A stretch of 23,496 nucleotides of DNA from JBJXGF01 sp046153015 (GTDB lineage Bacteria > Actinomycetota > Acidimicrobiia > Acidimicrobiales > CAIXPF01), in NCBI GenBank assembly GCA_046153015.1, contig JBJXGF010000258.1:1-23496 (forward strand). The letters run 5' to 3'. Positions within the stretch are counted from its first letter, which is position 1, and the number at the start of each line of letters is the position of its first letter. Made by a program: the position numbers and the translations under genes. Positions 7,791-15,844 of the stretch are shown here, piece by piece. Under the pieces are notes generated by a model. The model made no database searches, was not told where the DNA came from, and saw nothing but the letters and a program-made list of their open reading frames with translations.

Positions 7791-8891
7791 CTACGCGCCG
7801 AGCGAGTCGAGCAGGTCGGACGCGGTCTGGGCCAGCATCGGCACCCGGTCGGCGATGGTCTCCATGCGCGGGTCGGTGGACTCGCCTCGCACCCAGCGCA
7901 TGTGGAGCTGCTGCACCACCACCGCCGTCTTCCACTGCGCGAACGCCTCGTACCAGCGGGCGTGGGTGCAGTCGACGCCGCTGCGCTCGGCGTACCGCTC
8001 GATCACCTCGGCCCGGGTGGGCAGGCCGATCTCGCGCAGCTTCTCCCACCTGGTCCGCCACGCGGTCGGCGGGTCGGAGGGGTCGGGCCAGTAGTTCAGC
8101 AGCGTGCCGAGATCCACGAGCGGCTCGCCGAGGGTGGTCATGTCCCAGTCGAAGATCGCGGTCACCCGGTCGGGGTCGGCTGGGTCCCACATGCAGTTGT
8201 CCAGCTTGAGGTCGTTGTGCACGAGCGACACCCGGGTGGGCGGCGCCAGCGACGCCTCGAGGCGCTGCCCGACCTCGACCATGGTCTTGGAGGGGTGGTC
8301 GCCCTCCACCAGATCCCACCGGTTGCGCCAGCCGCTCACCTGGCGGGCGACGAAGCCGTCGGGCTTGCCGAGATCGGCGAGGTCGCATGCGGCAGGGTCG
8401 ACCGAGTGCAGCGCCGCCATGGCGTCGACCACGGCCAGGCCCACCCGGCGGCCGGCGTCGGGGTGGCGGGCGAGGCCCGGCGGCAGACCGTCTCGCACCA
8501 CCTCGCCCTTGCGGCGGGCCATCACGAAGAAGTCGGCCCCGATCACGGCGTGATCGTCGCAGAACAGGTAGGCGCGAGGCGCAGGCGGGAACACCCGCCA
8601 CAGCCGGGACAGCACCCGGTGCTCGCGGCGCATGTCGTGCGCGCCGGGGGCGAGCACGCCGAAGGGCGGACGGCGCACCACCAGCTCGAGGTCGCCGAAG
8701 CGGACGCAGTAGGTGAGGTTCGCCGAGCCGTTCGGGAACTGCAGCACGGTCATCGGCGCGTCGGGCAGCGCCAGCTCGGCGGGCAGGCCGGCCCGCAGGT
8801 GCGCCTCGAGCGCCGCCCAGTCCAGCGCTTCGCCGGGGCGGACCTCCATCAGCTCGGGCGATTCGAGCGCCGCGTCGGTCTTGTCGGTCAC
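7791..8891 (-). CDS. phosphotransferase family protein (APH/choline kinase fold)
   Basis: This encodes 366 residues. The fold is that of aminoglycoside/choline kinases; the closest look is the ACAD10/11 N-terminal kinase group, which phosphorylates hydroxyacyl compounds in lipid breakdown, although bacterial single-domain members are mostly uncharacterised. The ATP-site lead is QFPNGSANLTYCVRFGDLEL with the paired basic VVRRPP, the catalytic loop is LVHNDLKLDNCMWD (about 223-236; Asp227, Asn232), and the metal-binding segment is AIFDWDMTTLGEPLVDL (about 246-261). The GTG at 8891 was chosen because GGAGG lies 5 bases upstream (cctcc at 8897-8901 on the plus strand) and because it overlaps the OsmC-like stop as GTGA. 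It is the third gene of a coupled trio and is not expected to confer antibiotic resistance. Confidence 0.87.
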   Translation of the reverse strand: MTDKTDAALESPELMEVRPGEALDWAALEAHLRAGLPAELALPDAPMTVLQFPNGSANLTYCVRFGDLELVVRRPPFGVLAPGAHDMRREHRVLSRLWRVFPPAPRAYLFCDDHAVIGADFFVMARRKGEVVRDGLPPGLARHPDAGRRVGLAVVDAMAALHSVDPAACDLADLGKPDGFVARQVSGWRNRWDLVEGDHPSKTMVEVGQRLEASLAPPTRVSLVHNDLKLDNCMWDPADPDRVTAIFDWDMTTLGEPLVDLGTLLNYWPDPSDPPTAWRTRWEKLREIGLPTRAEVIERYAERSGVDCTHARWYEAFAQWKTAVVVQQLHMRWVRGESTDPRMETIADRVPMLAQTASDLLDSLGA

Positions 8892-9310
8892 GCTCGCCTC
8901 CAGGTGGTCGCCACGTCCACGTGGCTGCCGATCAGCTCCCGGACGAAGCAGCCCTTCTCGGCGCGGGCCACGTCGGCGGCGAGCGCGTCGTCGGACGCGT
9001 CGCCGTCGAGCACCAGCTCCACGGCGATCTGGCGCACATACCCCTTGGCGTTGGCCTCCGCCGAGCACGACGCCCCCCGCAGGCCGGACTTGCCCAGCAC
9101 CCGCAGGGACATGAGCAGGCAGCCGCACAGGCTGCCCAGGAACGCGGTGACCGGGTCGGGCTGCGCGCCCGGTCCCCCGTGGCTGGCGGCGAGGTCGAGG
9201 GACCAGGCGTGCGGCTCGGCCGACACCGCCACCGCGCTCTGGGCGAACTCGGCGCGCGCGACCGCCCGCCGGTACCCGCCCGCCCCCAGCGCCTCGCCGC
9301 CCGCCGCCAT
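8888..9310 (-). CDS. OsmC-like family protein
   Basis: This encodes 140 residues, the usual OsmC/Ohr size. Members are cytoplasmic thiol peroxidases that reduce organic or lipid hydroperoxides. PDPVTAFLGSLCGCLLMSLR carries the helix with the first redox Cys, and EKGCFVRELIGSHVDVAT carries the second near the C-terminus; VRQIAVELVLDGDASDD is the central strand. The spacing of the two Cys fits OsmC better than a plain ligand-binding variant. The ATG at 9310 shares one base with the stop of the VOC gene (TGATG), and the 3' end overlaps the phosphotransferase start by 4 bases, so expression is probably coupled across all three. Confidence 0.85.
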   Translation of the reverse strand: MAAGGEALGAGGYRRAVARAEFAQSAVAVSAEPHAWSLDLAASHGGPGAQPDPVTAFLGSLCGCLLMSLRVLGKSGLRGASCSAEANAKGYVRQIAVELVLDGDASDDALAADVARAEKGCFVRELIGSHVDVATTWRRA

Positions 9311-9753
9311 CAGGTGAACTCGATCAGCTCGACAAAGGTGCCGTCGGGGTCCTTGAAGCACACGAAGCGGGTGTTCTTCGCCATCTGCACCGGGTCGGAC
9401 ACGAACTCGACGCCTTCCTGCTTCAGCCGCGCCACCTCGCCGTCGAGATCGGTGCAGTAGAGGCACAGGCGGGCCATGCCGGCGTGCGCCAGGTCGGGCA
9501 TGGGCGAGCCCTTCGTCTTGGGGCTCGTCCACTCGATGAGGTCGAGCCGGCAGCCCCGGCTGTTGCGGGGGTCGATCATCATGATCGCCGCCTTGCCCCG
9601 GGCGCCGGGCAGGCCTAGGCCGATGCCCATCTGCTCGCTGCCGCCCTCGGGCAGGTCGGTGACCGACTGGAAGCCCAACAGCTCGTAGAAGCGCTTGGAG
9701 CGCTCGAAGTCGGTGCAGTTGATGTTGACGTGAAAGATCGACTTGATCGGCAT
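9310..9753 (-). CDS. glyoxalase-fold (VOC superfamily) protein
   Basis: This encodes 147 residues with two beta-alpha-beta-beta-beta modules. The first begins SIFHVNINCTDFERSKRFYE, the second MARLCLYCTDLDGEVARLKQ, and the end is the classic FKDPDGTFVELIEF. VOC proteins use a metal bound by His/Glu to act on thiol adducts, ring-cleavage substrates or antibiotics; here H8 and the final Glu are candidate ligands. The specific reaction cannot be told. It starts 46 bases after pgl, close enough for co-transcription with the pentose phosphate genes, and its stop overlaps the OsmC-like start by one base. With OsmC it suggests a thiol or aldehyde detoxification pair. Confidence 0.87.
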   Translation of the reverse strand: MPIKSIFHVNINCTDFERSKRFYELLGFQSVTDLPEGGSEQMGIGLGLPGARGKAAIMMIDPRNSRGCRLDLIEWTSPKTKGSPMPDLAHAGMARLCLYCTDLDGEVARLKQEGVEFVSDPVQMAKNTRFVCFKDPDGTFVELIEFT

Positions 9754-9799
9754 GCCGTCCCCTTCCCCGGGTCGCCGCGTGCGACGTTAGGCCGTGACG

Positions 9800-10519
9800 T
9801 TAGATCCTGCGCTGCGGATCGTAGGCCTCCACGTCGGCCGCCCGGCTGGCCGCGGCCCGGTCGGCCACCACCACCGCCGCGGCCTGGCTCACCCGCCCGG
9901 CCGGCGCCGTCGGGTCAGCCGCCAGGAGCCGGGGCAGCGCCTCGGCCTTGTCCTCCCCGGTGACCAGCCAGAGGATGCGCCGGGCCCGTTCGAGCGCGGC
10001 GTAGGTGAGCGTGAGCCGCCGCCACCCCTGGTACGGCGCCGTGAACGCCACCAGGCGATCGGCGACGAGCGCGGCGTCGCCGGGCACGAGCGACGCGGTG
10101 TGCCCGTCCACCCCGAGGCCGAGGTGCACCAGGTCGAAGCGGGCGGGCAGCAGCGCGGCGTAGGCGTCGGCCGCCCGGGTGAGGCCGGCGTCGTCCTGGC
10201 CCGGCTCCACCGGCATGGGGTGCACGGTGGCTGCGCCGGGCAGCGCCGCCAGCAGCGCGGTGAGGTTGCGCTCGGGGCTGTGCTCGGGGGCGCAGCGCTC
10301 GTCGACCTGGAACACGCGAATACGGCCCCAGTCGAGCTCCAGCGCGCCAAGCGCGGCCAGCATCGGCGCGGCGGCGGCGCCGCCCGAGAAGGCGGCGAAG
10401 GCCTCCCCTCGTTCGTCGAGGGCCTGCGCCAGCTCCGCCGCCGCCATCACCGCCGCGCGGCGCGCCGCGTCGGCCGCGCTCGCCGCCACCGTCAGCCGAA
10501 CGCTCCCGCGGCTCGTCAT
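9800..10519 (-). CDS. pgl: 6-phosphogluconolactonase
   Basis: This encodes 239 residues of the NagB-like DevB/Pgl family, which hydrolyses 6-phosphoglucono-1,5-lactone to 6-phosphogluconate, the second step of the oxidative pentose phosphate pathway. Recognisable motifs are AFSGGAAAAPML near the N-terminus, RIRVFQVDERCAPEHSPERN, and LGLGVDGHTASLVPGD, which carries the catalytic His region. The length is standard. The ATG at 10519 overlaps the zwf stop by ATGA, a strong argument for this start although the frame is open much further upstream. It is the last of the four sugar-phosphate genes. Confidence 0.93.
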   Translation of the reverse strand: MTSRGSVRLTVAASAADAARRAAVMAAAELAQALDERGEAFAAFSGGAAAAPMLAALGALELDWGRIRVFQVDERCAPEHSPERNLTALLAALPGAATVHPMPVEPGQDDAGLTRAADAYAALLPARFDLVHLGLGVDGHTASLVPGDAALVADRLVAFTAPYQGWRRLTLTYAALERARRILWLVTGEDKAEALPRLLAADPTAPAGRVSQAAAVVVADRAAASRAADVEAYDPQRRI

Positions 10520-11934
10520 CGCTGCGCTGTCCTTCCCATAGCTGGACCAGTAGGTGCAGTGCCCGGGTCGTGCCAGTGGCGGGTGGGCGCCAGCCGGGCG
10601 GCTTCCGCCGGGCCCCAGCCGCCCGGCTCGTAGACCCGCACCGGCGGATGGTCGGCGAGCACTGGGTCGACCACCGCCCAGGTGGCCTCCACGCCTTCTT
10701 GGTTGGCGAAGAGCAGCCGCTCGCCGGCCAGGGCGTCGCCGATCAGTCGTTCGTAGGCGGTCATCTCCAACGGGTCGTGACGGGCCACGGTGAGCTCCAC
10801 CTGCTGGCCGACCATGGCCTCGCCGGGGGTCTTGCTCCACGCGCCCAGGCCGATGACGAGATCGGGGGTGAGGCGGAAGCGGAGCCAGTTCGGGTGCCGG
10901 CGGTCGTCGTCGTCCCCGCCGAAGAGGTCGATCGGCGGAGGGTGGAGCTCGACGACCACCTCGGTAGCGGTCACCGGCAGCTGCTTTCCCGCCCGGATCA
11001 GCCACGGCACCCCCGCCCAGCGCCACGAGTCGATGTGGAGCCGGACCGCCACGTAGGTCTCGGTGTCTGAGTCGGGGGCTACCCCCTCCTCGTCGCGGTA
11101 GCCGAGGAACTGGCCGCGCACCACGTCGGCTGGCCGCAGCGGGCGCATCGCCCTGAACACCTGCACCTTCTCGGCGGTGATCGCCTGCGGGTCGGCGTGG
11201 GCGGGCGGCTCCATGGCCAGGAGGCCGACCACCTGGAGCAGATGGTTCTGCACCACGTCTCGCAGCGCGCCGACCTCGTCGTAGAAGCGGCCTCGGCCCT
11301 CCACGCCGAACGCCTCGGCCATCGTGATCTGCACCGAGGCCACGTGGCGGCGGTTCCAGATCGGCTCGAGGAAGCTGTTGGCGAAGCGGAAGTAGAGCAG
11401 GTTCTGCACCGGCTCCTTGCCGAGGTAGTGGTCGATGCGGAACACGTCGTGCTCGTGGAACACGCTCTGCAGGCAGGCGTTGAGCTCGCGGGCCGAGGCG
11501 AGGTCCCGGCCGAAAGGCTTCTCCACCACCACCCGGGCGCCCTGCGAGCAGCCGGACCGGCCGAGGTTGGCGATCGTGTCGGGGAACAGGCTCGGGGGGA
11601 TGGCGAGGTAGAACGCGGGATGCTGCGCGCCGCGCAGCGCCTCGCCGAGCTTGGCGTAGGACTCGTGGTCGCGGTAGTCGCCCTTCACGTAGTCGAGCAG
11701 CGACGCAAGGTGGGCGAAGGCCTGAGCGTCGATCCCGCCGCCGTACTGCTCGACCCCTTCGGCGGCGTGGCGGATGAGCTGGTCACGGTCCCAGTCGGAG
11801 CTGGCGAAGCCCACGACCGGCGAGGTGAGCCGGCCCCGCTTGGCCATCGCGTGCAGCGACGGGAAGATCTTTTTGCGGGCCAGGTCGCCGGTCGCACCGA
11901 AGAGCACCAAGGCGTCGGCGCGGCCACCGCTCAC
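10516..11934 (-). CDS. zwf: glucose-6-phosphate 1-dehydrogenase
   Basis: This encodes 472 residues. It oxidises glucose-6-phosphate to the lactone with reduction of NADP+ (or NAD+). The coenzyme motif is LVLFGATGDLARKK (about residues 9-22), VVVEKPFGRDL follows, the active-site signature is FRIDHYLGKEPVQNL (about 161-175), and LIRAGKQLPVTATEV is near the substrate Lys. The length fits the bacterial enzyme (about 470-510). The GTG at 11934 was chosen because GGCGGGAG lies about 8 bases upstream, homology begins right after it, and it overlaps the gnd stop as GTGA. The frame is open far upstream, but that part overlaps gnd and has no homology. The upstream RBS lies in the gnd tail near a 42-bp palindrome that could affect coupling. 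Confidence 0.95.
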   Translation of the reverse strand: MSGGRADALVLFGATGDLARKKIFPSLHAMAKRGRLTSPVVGFASSDWDRDQLIRHAAEGVEQYGGGIDAQAFAHLASLLDYVKGDYRDHESYAKLGEALRGAQHPAFYLAIPPSLFPDTIANLGRSGCSQGARVVVEKPFGRDLASARELNACLQSVFHEHDVFRIDHYLGKEPVQNLLYFRFANSFLEPIWNRRHVASVQITMAEAFGVEGRGRFYDEVGALRDVVQNHLLQVVGLLAMEPPAHADPQAITAEKVQVFRAMRPLRPADVVRGQFLGYRDEEGVAPDSDTETYVAVRLHIDSWRWAGVPWLIRAGKQLPVTATEVVVELHPPPIDLFGGDDDDRRHPNWLRFRLTPDLVIGLGAWSKTPGEAMVGQQVELTVARHDPLEMTAYERLIGDALAGERLLFANQEGVEATWAVVDPVLADHPPVRVYEPGGWGPAEAARLAPTRHWHDPGTAPTGPAMGRTAQR

Positions 11935-13085
11935 GGCGCCGGCTCCCGCCCCGCCGAATCCTGGCCCGCCGGCTCCTGCACCGCCGAAAACCGTCGCGCC
12001 GAATCGATATCGATTCGGTGCGACGGTTTCGCCGACTGATTCGGGGCCGGCGGGACCGGCGAATTCGTCGGCGGGGCCGGCTCGGCGTGGCCCCCGAAGC
12101 GGCCGCGCAGCGCGGAGAGCACCTTGTTGGCGAACTCGGCCTCGCCCCGGCTCTCGAAGCGGTCGAACACGGCGGCGGAGAGCACATGGACGGGCACGCC
12201 GGCGTCGAGGGCGGCGGCCAGGGTCCAGCGCCCCTCGCCGGAGTCGGCGACCCGCCCGCCGAATCCGTCCAACCGTGGGTCCTCGGCCAGGGCGTCGGCG
12301 GTGAGGTCGAGCAGCCACGAGCCGACGACCGAGCCCCGCCGCCAGAGCTCGGCGATCGCCGCCAGATCGAAGTCGTACTGGTACAGCTCGGGCCGGCGCA
12401 GCGGCGAGGTCTCGGCGTCGGCGGCTCGCTCGGCCCGCCCCACGCCGGCCGCGGCGAGCAGGTTCAGGCCCTCGGCGTAGGCGGCCATCAGCCCGTACTC
12501 GATGCCGTTGTGGACCATCTTGACGAAATGCCCCGCCCCGGTGGGCCCGCAGTGCAGCCAGCCGGCTTCGCCCGGCGCCGGCGGGCCCGCCCCGTACGCG
12601 GGCGTGCGCGGCGCCGCTCCCGGGCCGGGGGCGAGCGCGGTGAAGATCGGCTCGAGGCGGCTCACGGGGGCCTCGTTCCCCCCAACCATGAGGCAGTAGC
12701 CGCGCTCGAGGCCGTGCACGCCGCCCGACACGCCCACGTCGAGATAGTGGACCCCGCGCCCGGCCAAGGTCTCGGCCCGGGTCAGGTCGTCCCCGTACCA
12801 GCTGTTGCCGCCGTCCACGATCGTGTCGCCGGCCTCGAGCAGCGCCGCCACGTCGGCCAGCACCAACCCGGTGACCCCAGCCGGGACCATCAGCCACACC
12901 GTCCGCGGCCGCTCCAGCGCCGCGACCAGCTCGACCAGGCTCCCGGCGCCGGCGGCGCCGTCGGCCGCGGAGGCCGCCACCGCCGCCGGGTCCCGGTCGT
13001 AGGCCACGCAGCCGTGCCCGGCCGCCAGCAGCCGGCGCACGATGTTGGCCCCCATCCGCCCGAGTCCGACCATGCCGAGCTGCAT
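11931..13085 (-). CDS. gnd: 6-phosphogluconate dehydrogenase, short GntZ/YqeC-type, with extra C-terminal tail
   Basis: This encodes 384 residues. It decarboxylates 6-phosphogluconate to ribulose-5-phosphate. Visible motifs are the Rossmann MQLGMVGLGRMGANIVRRL, DTIVDGGNSWYGDD, LDVGVSGGVHGLERGYCLM, and the 6PGDH signature GAGHFVKMVHNGIEYGLMAA. It belongs to the short type (about 300-335 residues), often NAD+-preferring. Its domain ends at about residue 335 (FANKVLSALRGRFGG), after which some 50 Pro/Ala/Ser-rich residues follow that are not part of the family. That tail contains a 42-bp palindrome (11988-12029) and ends in the GTGA overlap with zwf. The ATG at 13085 begins exactly at the Rossmann strand. 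The gene follows pgi by 54 bases. Confidence 0.93.
   Translation of the reverse strand: MQLGMVGLGRMGANIVRRLLAAGHGCVAYDRDPAAVAASAADGAAGAGSLVELVAALERPRTVWLMVPAGVTGLVLADVAALLEAGDTIVDGGNSWYGDDLTRAETLAGRGVHYLDVGVSGGVHGLERGYCLMVGGNEAPVSRLEPIFTALAPGPGAAPRTPAYGAGPPAPGEAGWLHCGPTGAGHFVKMVHNGIEYGLMAAYAEGLNLLAAAGVGRAERAADAETSPLRRPELYQYDFDLAAIAELWRRGSVVGSWLLDLTADALAEDPRLDGFGGRVADSGEGRWTLAAALDAGVPVHVLSAAVFDRFESRGEAEFANKVLSALRGRFGGHAEPAPPTNSPVPPAPNQSAKPSHRIDIDSARRFSAVQEPAGQDSAGREPAP
11988..12029. repeat. 42-bp near-perfect palindrome inside the gnd tail
   Basis: Two 21-nt arms (11988-12008 and 12009-12029) with no spacer pair at every position except one G-T wobble (11998/12019). The centre is gaatcgatatcgattc and the outer ends are aaaccg/cggttt. 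It is inside the coding frame of gnd, in the extra C-terminal tail, and about 55 bases before the zwf start. Weaker complementarity (gccggcggg-type blocks, gattcgg copies) continues outward on both sides to about 11945 and 12070. Confidence 0.85.
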
Positions 13086-13139
13086 CGAGGCCCACGCTAC
13101 GCCTGGCCGCCGCCCTGCGCCGACCGACGCCGTCTTGGC

Positions 13140-14765
13140 TCAGCCTCGCCGGCGGAGGGCTCGGTAGCGGCTCACGAGCGCGGCGGTGGAGGAGTCGTGG
13201 GCCGCCGGCGGCGCGTCGCCGGTCAGCTCGGGGCTCAGGCGGGAGGCCAGCGCCTTGCCCAGCTCCACGCCCCACTGGTCGAAGGAGTTGACGCCCCAGA
13301 TCACGCCCTGCGCGAACACCTTGTGCTCGTAGAGGGCGATCAGCTGGCCGAGCGTGAACGGGGTGAGCCGCTCGGCCAGCAGCGTCGAGCTCGGATGGTT
13401 GCCGGGGAAGCTGCGGTGGGGCGCCAGTTCGGGCGGGATCCCCTCGGCGGCCGCCTCCTCGGGCGTCTTGCCGAACGCCAGCGCCTCGGTCTGGGCGAAG
13501 AAGTTGGCCATGAGCAGGTCGTGTTGGGCGTCGTCGCCGGCGCCGGGGTTGACGAAGCCGATGAAGTCGGCCGGCACGAGCCGCGTGCCCTGGTGGAGCA
13601 GTTGGAAGTAGGCGTGCTGCCCGTTGGTGCCTGCCGTGCCCCACACGATCGGGCCGGTCGTGCCCTCGGTCGGGCTGCCGTCGAGGCGCACCGACTTGCC
13701 GTTGGACTCCATGTCGAGCTGCTGCAGGTAGTCGGGCAGGCGGGCGAGGCGCTGCGAGTAGGGCAGCACGGCCACGGTCTCGGCGCCGAACCAGTCGGTG
13801 CACCACACGCCGACCAGGGCCATCAGCACCGGCAGGCTCCGCTCGAGCGGGGCGGACCTCACATGCTCATCGATCGAGCGGAACCCGGCCAGCAGCTCCG
13901 CGAATCGGTGGGGGCCCACGGCGAGCATCACCGACAGCCCGATCGCCGAATCGACCGAGTAGCGCCCGCCGACCCAATCCCAGAACCCGAACATGTCGGC
14001 GGTGTCGATGCCGAACGAAGCGACCTCGTCGGCGTTGGTCGACACCGCCACGAAGTGCGAGGCCACCGCCGCCTCGCCGAGGGCGCCGGCCAGCCAGCGC
14101 CGCGCGGCGCGGGCGTTGGTCATGGTCTCGAGCGTCGTGAACGTCTTCGAGGCCACCACGAACAGCGTGCGCTCGGGGGCGGCGGCGGCCAGCGCGTCGG
14201 CCAGGTCGACCGGGTCCACATTGGACACGAATCGGCAGGTGAGGCCGCCCGAGCGGAAGTCGCCGAGCGCCTCGTAGACCATGGCCGGACCGAGGTCGGA
14301 CCCACCGATGCCGATGTTGACGACGTGGTCGAGCCGCTCCCCGGTGGCCCCCCGCCGGGCGCCGGAGCGCACCGCGTCGGCGAAGGCCGCCATGCGGTCG
14401 AGCACGTGGTGCACGTCGGGCACCACGTTGCGCCCGTCGACCTCTACCACCGCGTCGCGTGGCGCCCGCAGCGCGGTGTGCAGCGCCGGGCGGTGCTCGG
14501 TCACGTTGATCGGCCGGCCCTCGAACATGGCCTCGAACCGCTCGCCCAGCTCACAGGCCTCGGCCAGGGCGACGAGCAGCTCGATCGTCTCGCTCGTGAC
14601 CCGGTGCTTGGAGTAGTCGAGCAGCAGCCCATCGTGCTCGACGGCGAAGCGACGGCCCCGGGCCGGGTCGGCGGCGAACAGCTCCCGCAGGTGCACGCCC
14701 CGCATCGCACCGAAGTGGGCGCTCAGCGCGAGGCGGGCCGAAACGGCGCGTGAACGGTCGGTCAC
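13140..14765 (-). CDS. pgi: glucose-6-phosphate isomerase
   Basis: This encodes 541 residues, close to the E. coli enzyme in length and type. It interconverts glucose-6-phosphate and fructose-6-phosphate in the cytoplasm. Signatures seen: VVNIGIGGSDLGPAMVYEAL and VASKTFTTLETMTNA (sugar-phosphate binding), FWDWVGGRYSVDSAIGLS (PGI signature 1), QLDMESNGKSV, and GTNGQHAYFQLLHQGTRLVP with the catalytic His. HKVFAQGVIWGVNSFDQWGV near the C-terminus is PGI signature 2. The start is a GTG at 14765 (VTDRSRAV) with no clear Shine-Dalgarno; an ATG further in (MRGVHLRELF) is possible but would shorten a conserved N-terminal helix. It is first in the minus-strand block and divergent from the sigma factor gene. 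Confidence 0.94.
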   Translation of the reverse strand: MTDRSRAVSARLALSAHFGAMRGVHLRELFAADPARGRRFAVEHDGLLLDYSKHRVTSETIELLVALAEACELGERFEAMFEGRPINVTEHRPALHTALRAPRDAVVEVDGRNVVPDVHHVLDRMAAFADAVRSGARRGATGERLDHVVNIGIGGSDLGPAMVYEALGDFRSGGLTCRFVSNVDPVDLADALAAAAPERTLFVVASKTFTTLETMTNARAARRWLAGALGEAAVASHFVAVSTNADEVASFGIDTADMFGFWDWVGGRYSVDSAIGLSVMLAVGPHRFAELLAGFRSIDEHVRSAPLERSLPVLMALVGVWCTDWFGAETVAVLPYSQRLARLPDYLQQLDMESNGKSVRLDGSPTEGTTGPIVWGTAGTNGQHAYFQLLHQGTRLVPADFIGFVNPGAGDDAQHDLLMANFFAQTEALAFGKTPEEAAAEGIPPELAPHRSFPGNHPSSTLLAERLTPFTLGQLIALYEHKVFAQGVIWGVNSFDQWGVELGKALASRLSPELTGDAPPAAHDSSTAALVSRYRALRRRG

Positions 14766-14884
14766 TGTTACAGACTCGCGCGCTGGGGGAACAACTCAGT
14801 GGCGCCCGACGTTGGGTACAAGTCATGGTAGGGCGCGCTGCAGACGACGCGCCCCCAACGAAGAGACCGAGACGCATTCCCCCC

Positions 14885-15832
14885 GTGCCGAAGACAGCAA
14901 AGCGTTCCGCCGAACATCATACCGAGGATCTCGTGCGCGCCTATCTCAACGAGATCGGCCGCCACGACCTCCTGACCAAGGACGACGAAGCCCGTCTCGC
15001 CCAGGCGATCGAGGCCGGCGCCGCCGCGCAGGCCGAGCTCGACTCGCCGGCCACCCTGGCCCACGCCCGTCGTGCGCAGCTGCGCCGCGCCGTGCGCGAA
15101 GGCGAAGCGGCCCGCAGCCAGTTCATCACCGCGAACCTGAGGCTGGTGGTGTCGATCGCCAAGACCTACCAGTCCTCGGGCCTGCCCCTCCTCGACCTCA
15201 TCCAGGAGGGCAACCTGGGCCTCATGCACGCGGTCGAGAAGTTCGACTGGCGGCGCGGCTTCAAGTTCTCCACCTACGCCACCTGGTGGATCCGCCAGGC
15301 CATTCAGCGCGGCGTGGCCAACACCAGTCGGGTGATCCGCCTGCCGGCCGACGCGTCCGACGCGGTGGCCCGCATCCAGCGGGCCCGGGCCGAGCTCGAA
15401 GGCCACCTGGGCCGTGAACCCACCCTCGCCGAGGTCGCCGACGAGTCCCATCTGCCGATCGGCCAGGTGATCTTCCTGCACCGCTACCTGGGCGACCCGG
15501 CCAGTCTCGACGAGCCGATCGGCGAGGAGGGCGACGCCGAACGCGGCGACCTCGTGGCCGACGCGTCGGCCGAATCGCCGGCCGAGGCGGCGGTGGCCTC
15601 GCTGCTGCCCCGCGAGATCGAGCGGCTGCTCGACCGGCTCGACGAGCGCGAGCGCACGATCCTGCGCCAGCGCTACGGCCTCACCGGCGGCGGTCCCGCC
15701 ACCCTGGCCGACATCGGCCAGCGGCTCGGCCTCTCCGCCGAGCGGGTGCGCCTGCTCGAGCGCCAGGCGCTGGCGAAGCTGCGCCACCCGGCCACCGGCG
15801 GCGACGCCCGGGTGCTGCTCGAAGCCGGCTGA
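14885..15832 (+). CDS. RNA polymerase sigma-70 family factor (group 1/2 type)
   Basis: This encodes 315 residues from a GTG at 14885. Region 1.2 is DLVRAYLNEIGRHDLLTKDD; region 2 is FITANLRLVVSIAKTYQSSG, DLIQEGNLGLMHAVEKFDW and the -10-recognition segment FSTYATWWIRQAIQRGV; region 3 is EGHLGREPTLAEVADESHLP; region 4 is DERERTILRQRYGL with the helix-turn-helix LADIGQRLGLSAERVRLLER. There is no long acidic N-terminus, so it resembles HrdB/SigB-type alternative factors more than a full SigA. The frame is open further upstream with an ATG at 14825, but that stretch uses AGA and other A/T-ending codons foreign to this genome, so the GTG is preferred; the ATG start (335 residues) cannot be excluded. 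A strong hairpin follows at 15845. Confidence 0.9.
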   Translation: MPKTAKRSAEHHTEDLVRAYLNEIGRHDLLTKDDEARLAQAIEAGAAAQAELDSPATLAHARRAQLRRAVREGEAARSQFITANLRLVVSIAKTYQSSGLPLLDLIQEGNLGLMHAVEKFDWRRGFKFSTYATWWIRQAIQRGVANTSRVIRLPADASDAVARIQRARAELEGHLGREPTLAEVADESHLPIGQVIFLHRYLGDPASLDEPIGEEGDAERGDLVADASAESPAEAAVASLLPREIERLLDRLDERERTILRQRYGLTGGGPATLADIGQRLGLSAERVRLLERQALAKLRHPATGGDARVLLEAG

Positions 15833-15844
15833 GGCCGCCCGGCT

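Noticed and set aside
6951..9317. A 788-codon open frame on the plus strand
   Set aside because: It is antisense to four recognisable minus-strand genes and shows no motifs.
9782..9804. A direct repeat gacgttag (twice) between VOC and pgl
   Set aside because: It is only 8 bases, overlaps the pgl stop, and has no sign of an attachment site or target duplication.
9800..11026. A longer pgl starting inside zwf
   Set aside because: The extra N-terminus is antihomologous Arg/Pro-rich sequence; the ATGA overlap at 10519 is the natural start.
10516..13806. A zwf frame open for 1096 codons, suggesting a gnd-zwf or larger fusion
   Set aside because: Upstream of 11934 the frame overlaps gnd and pgi out of frame and has no homology; the GTG with an RBS marks the true start.
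12018..14753. A 911-codon open frame on the plus strand
   Set aside because: It is antisense to gnd and pgi, rich in Arg/Gly/His, and has no recognisable domain; it is the mirror of strong GC-biased codons.
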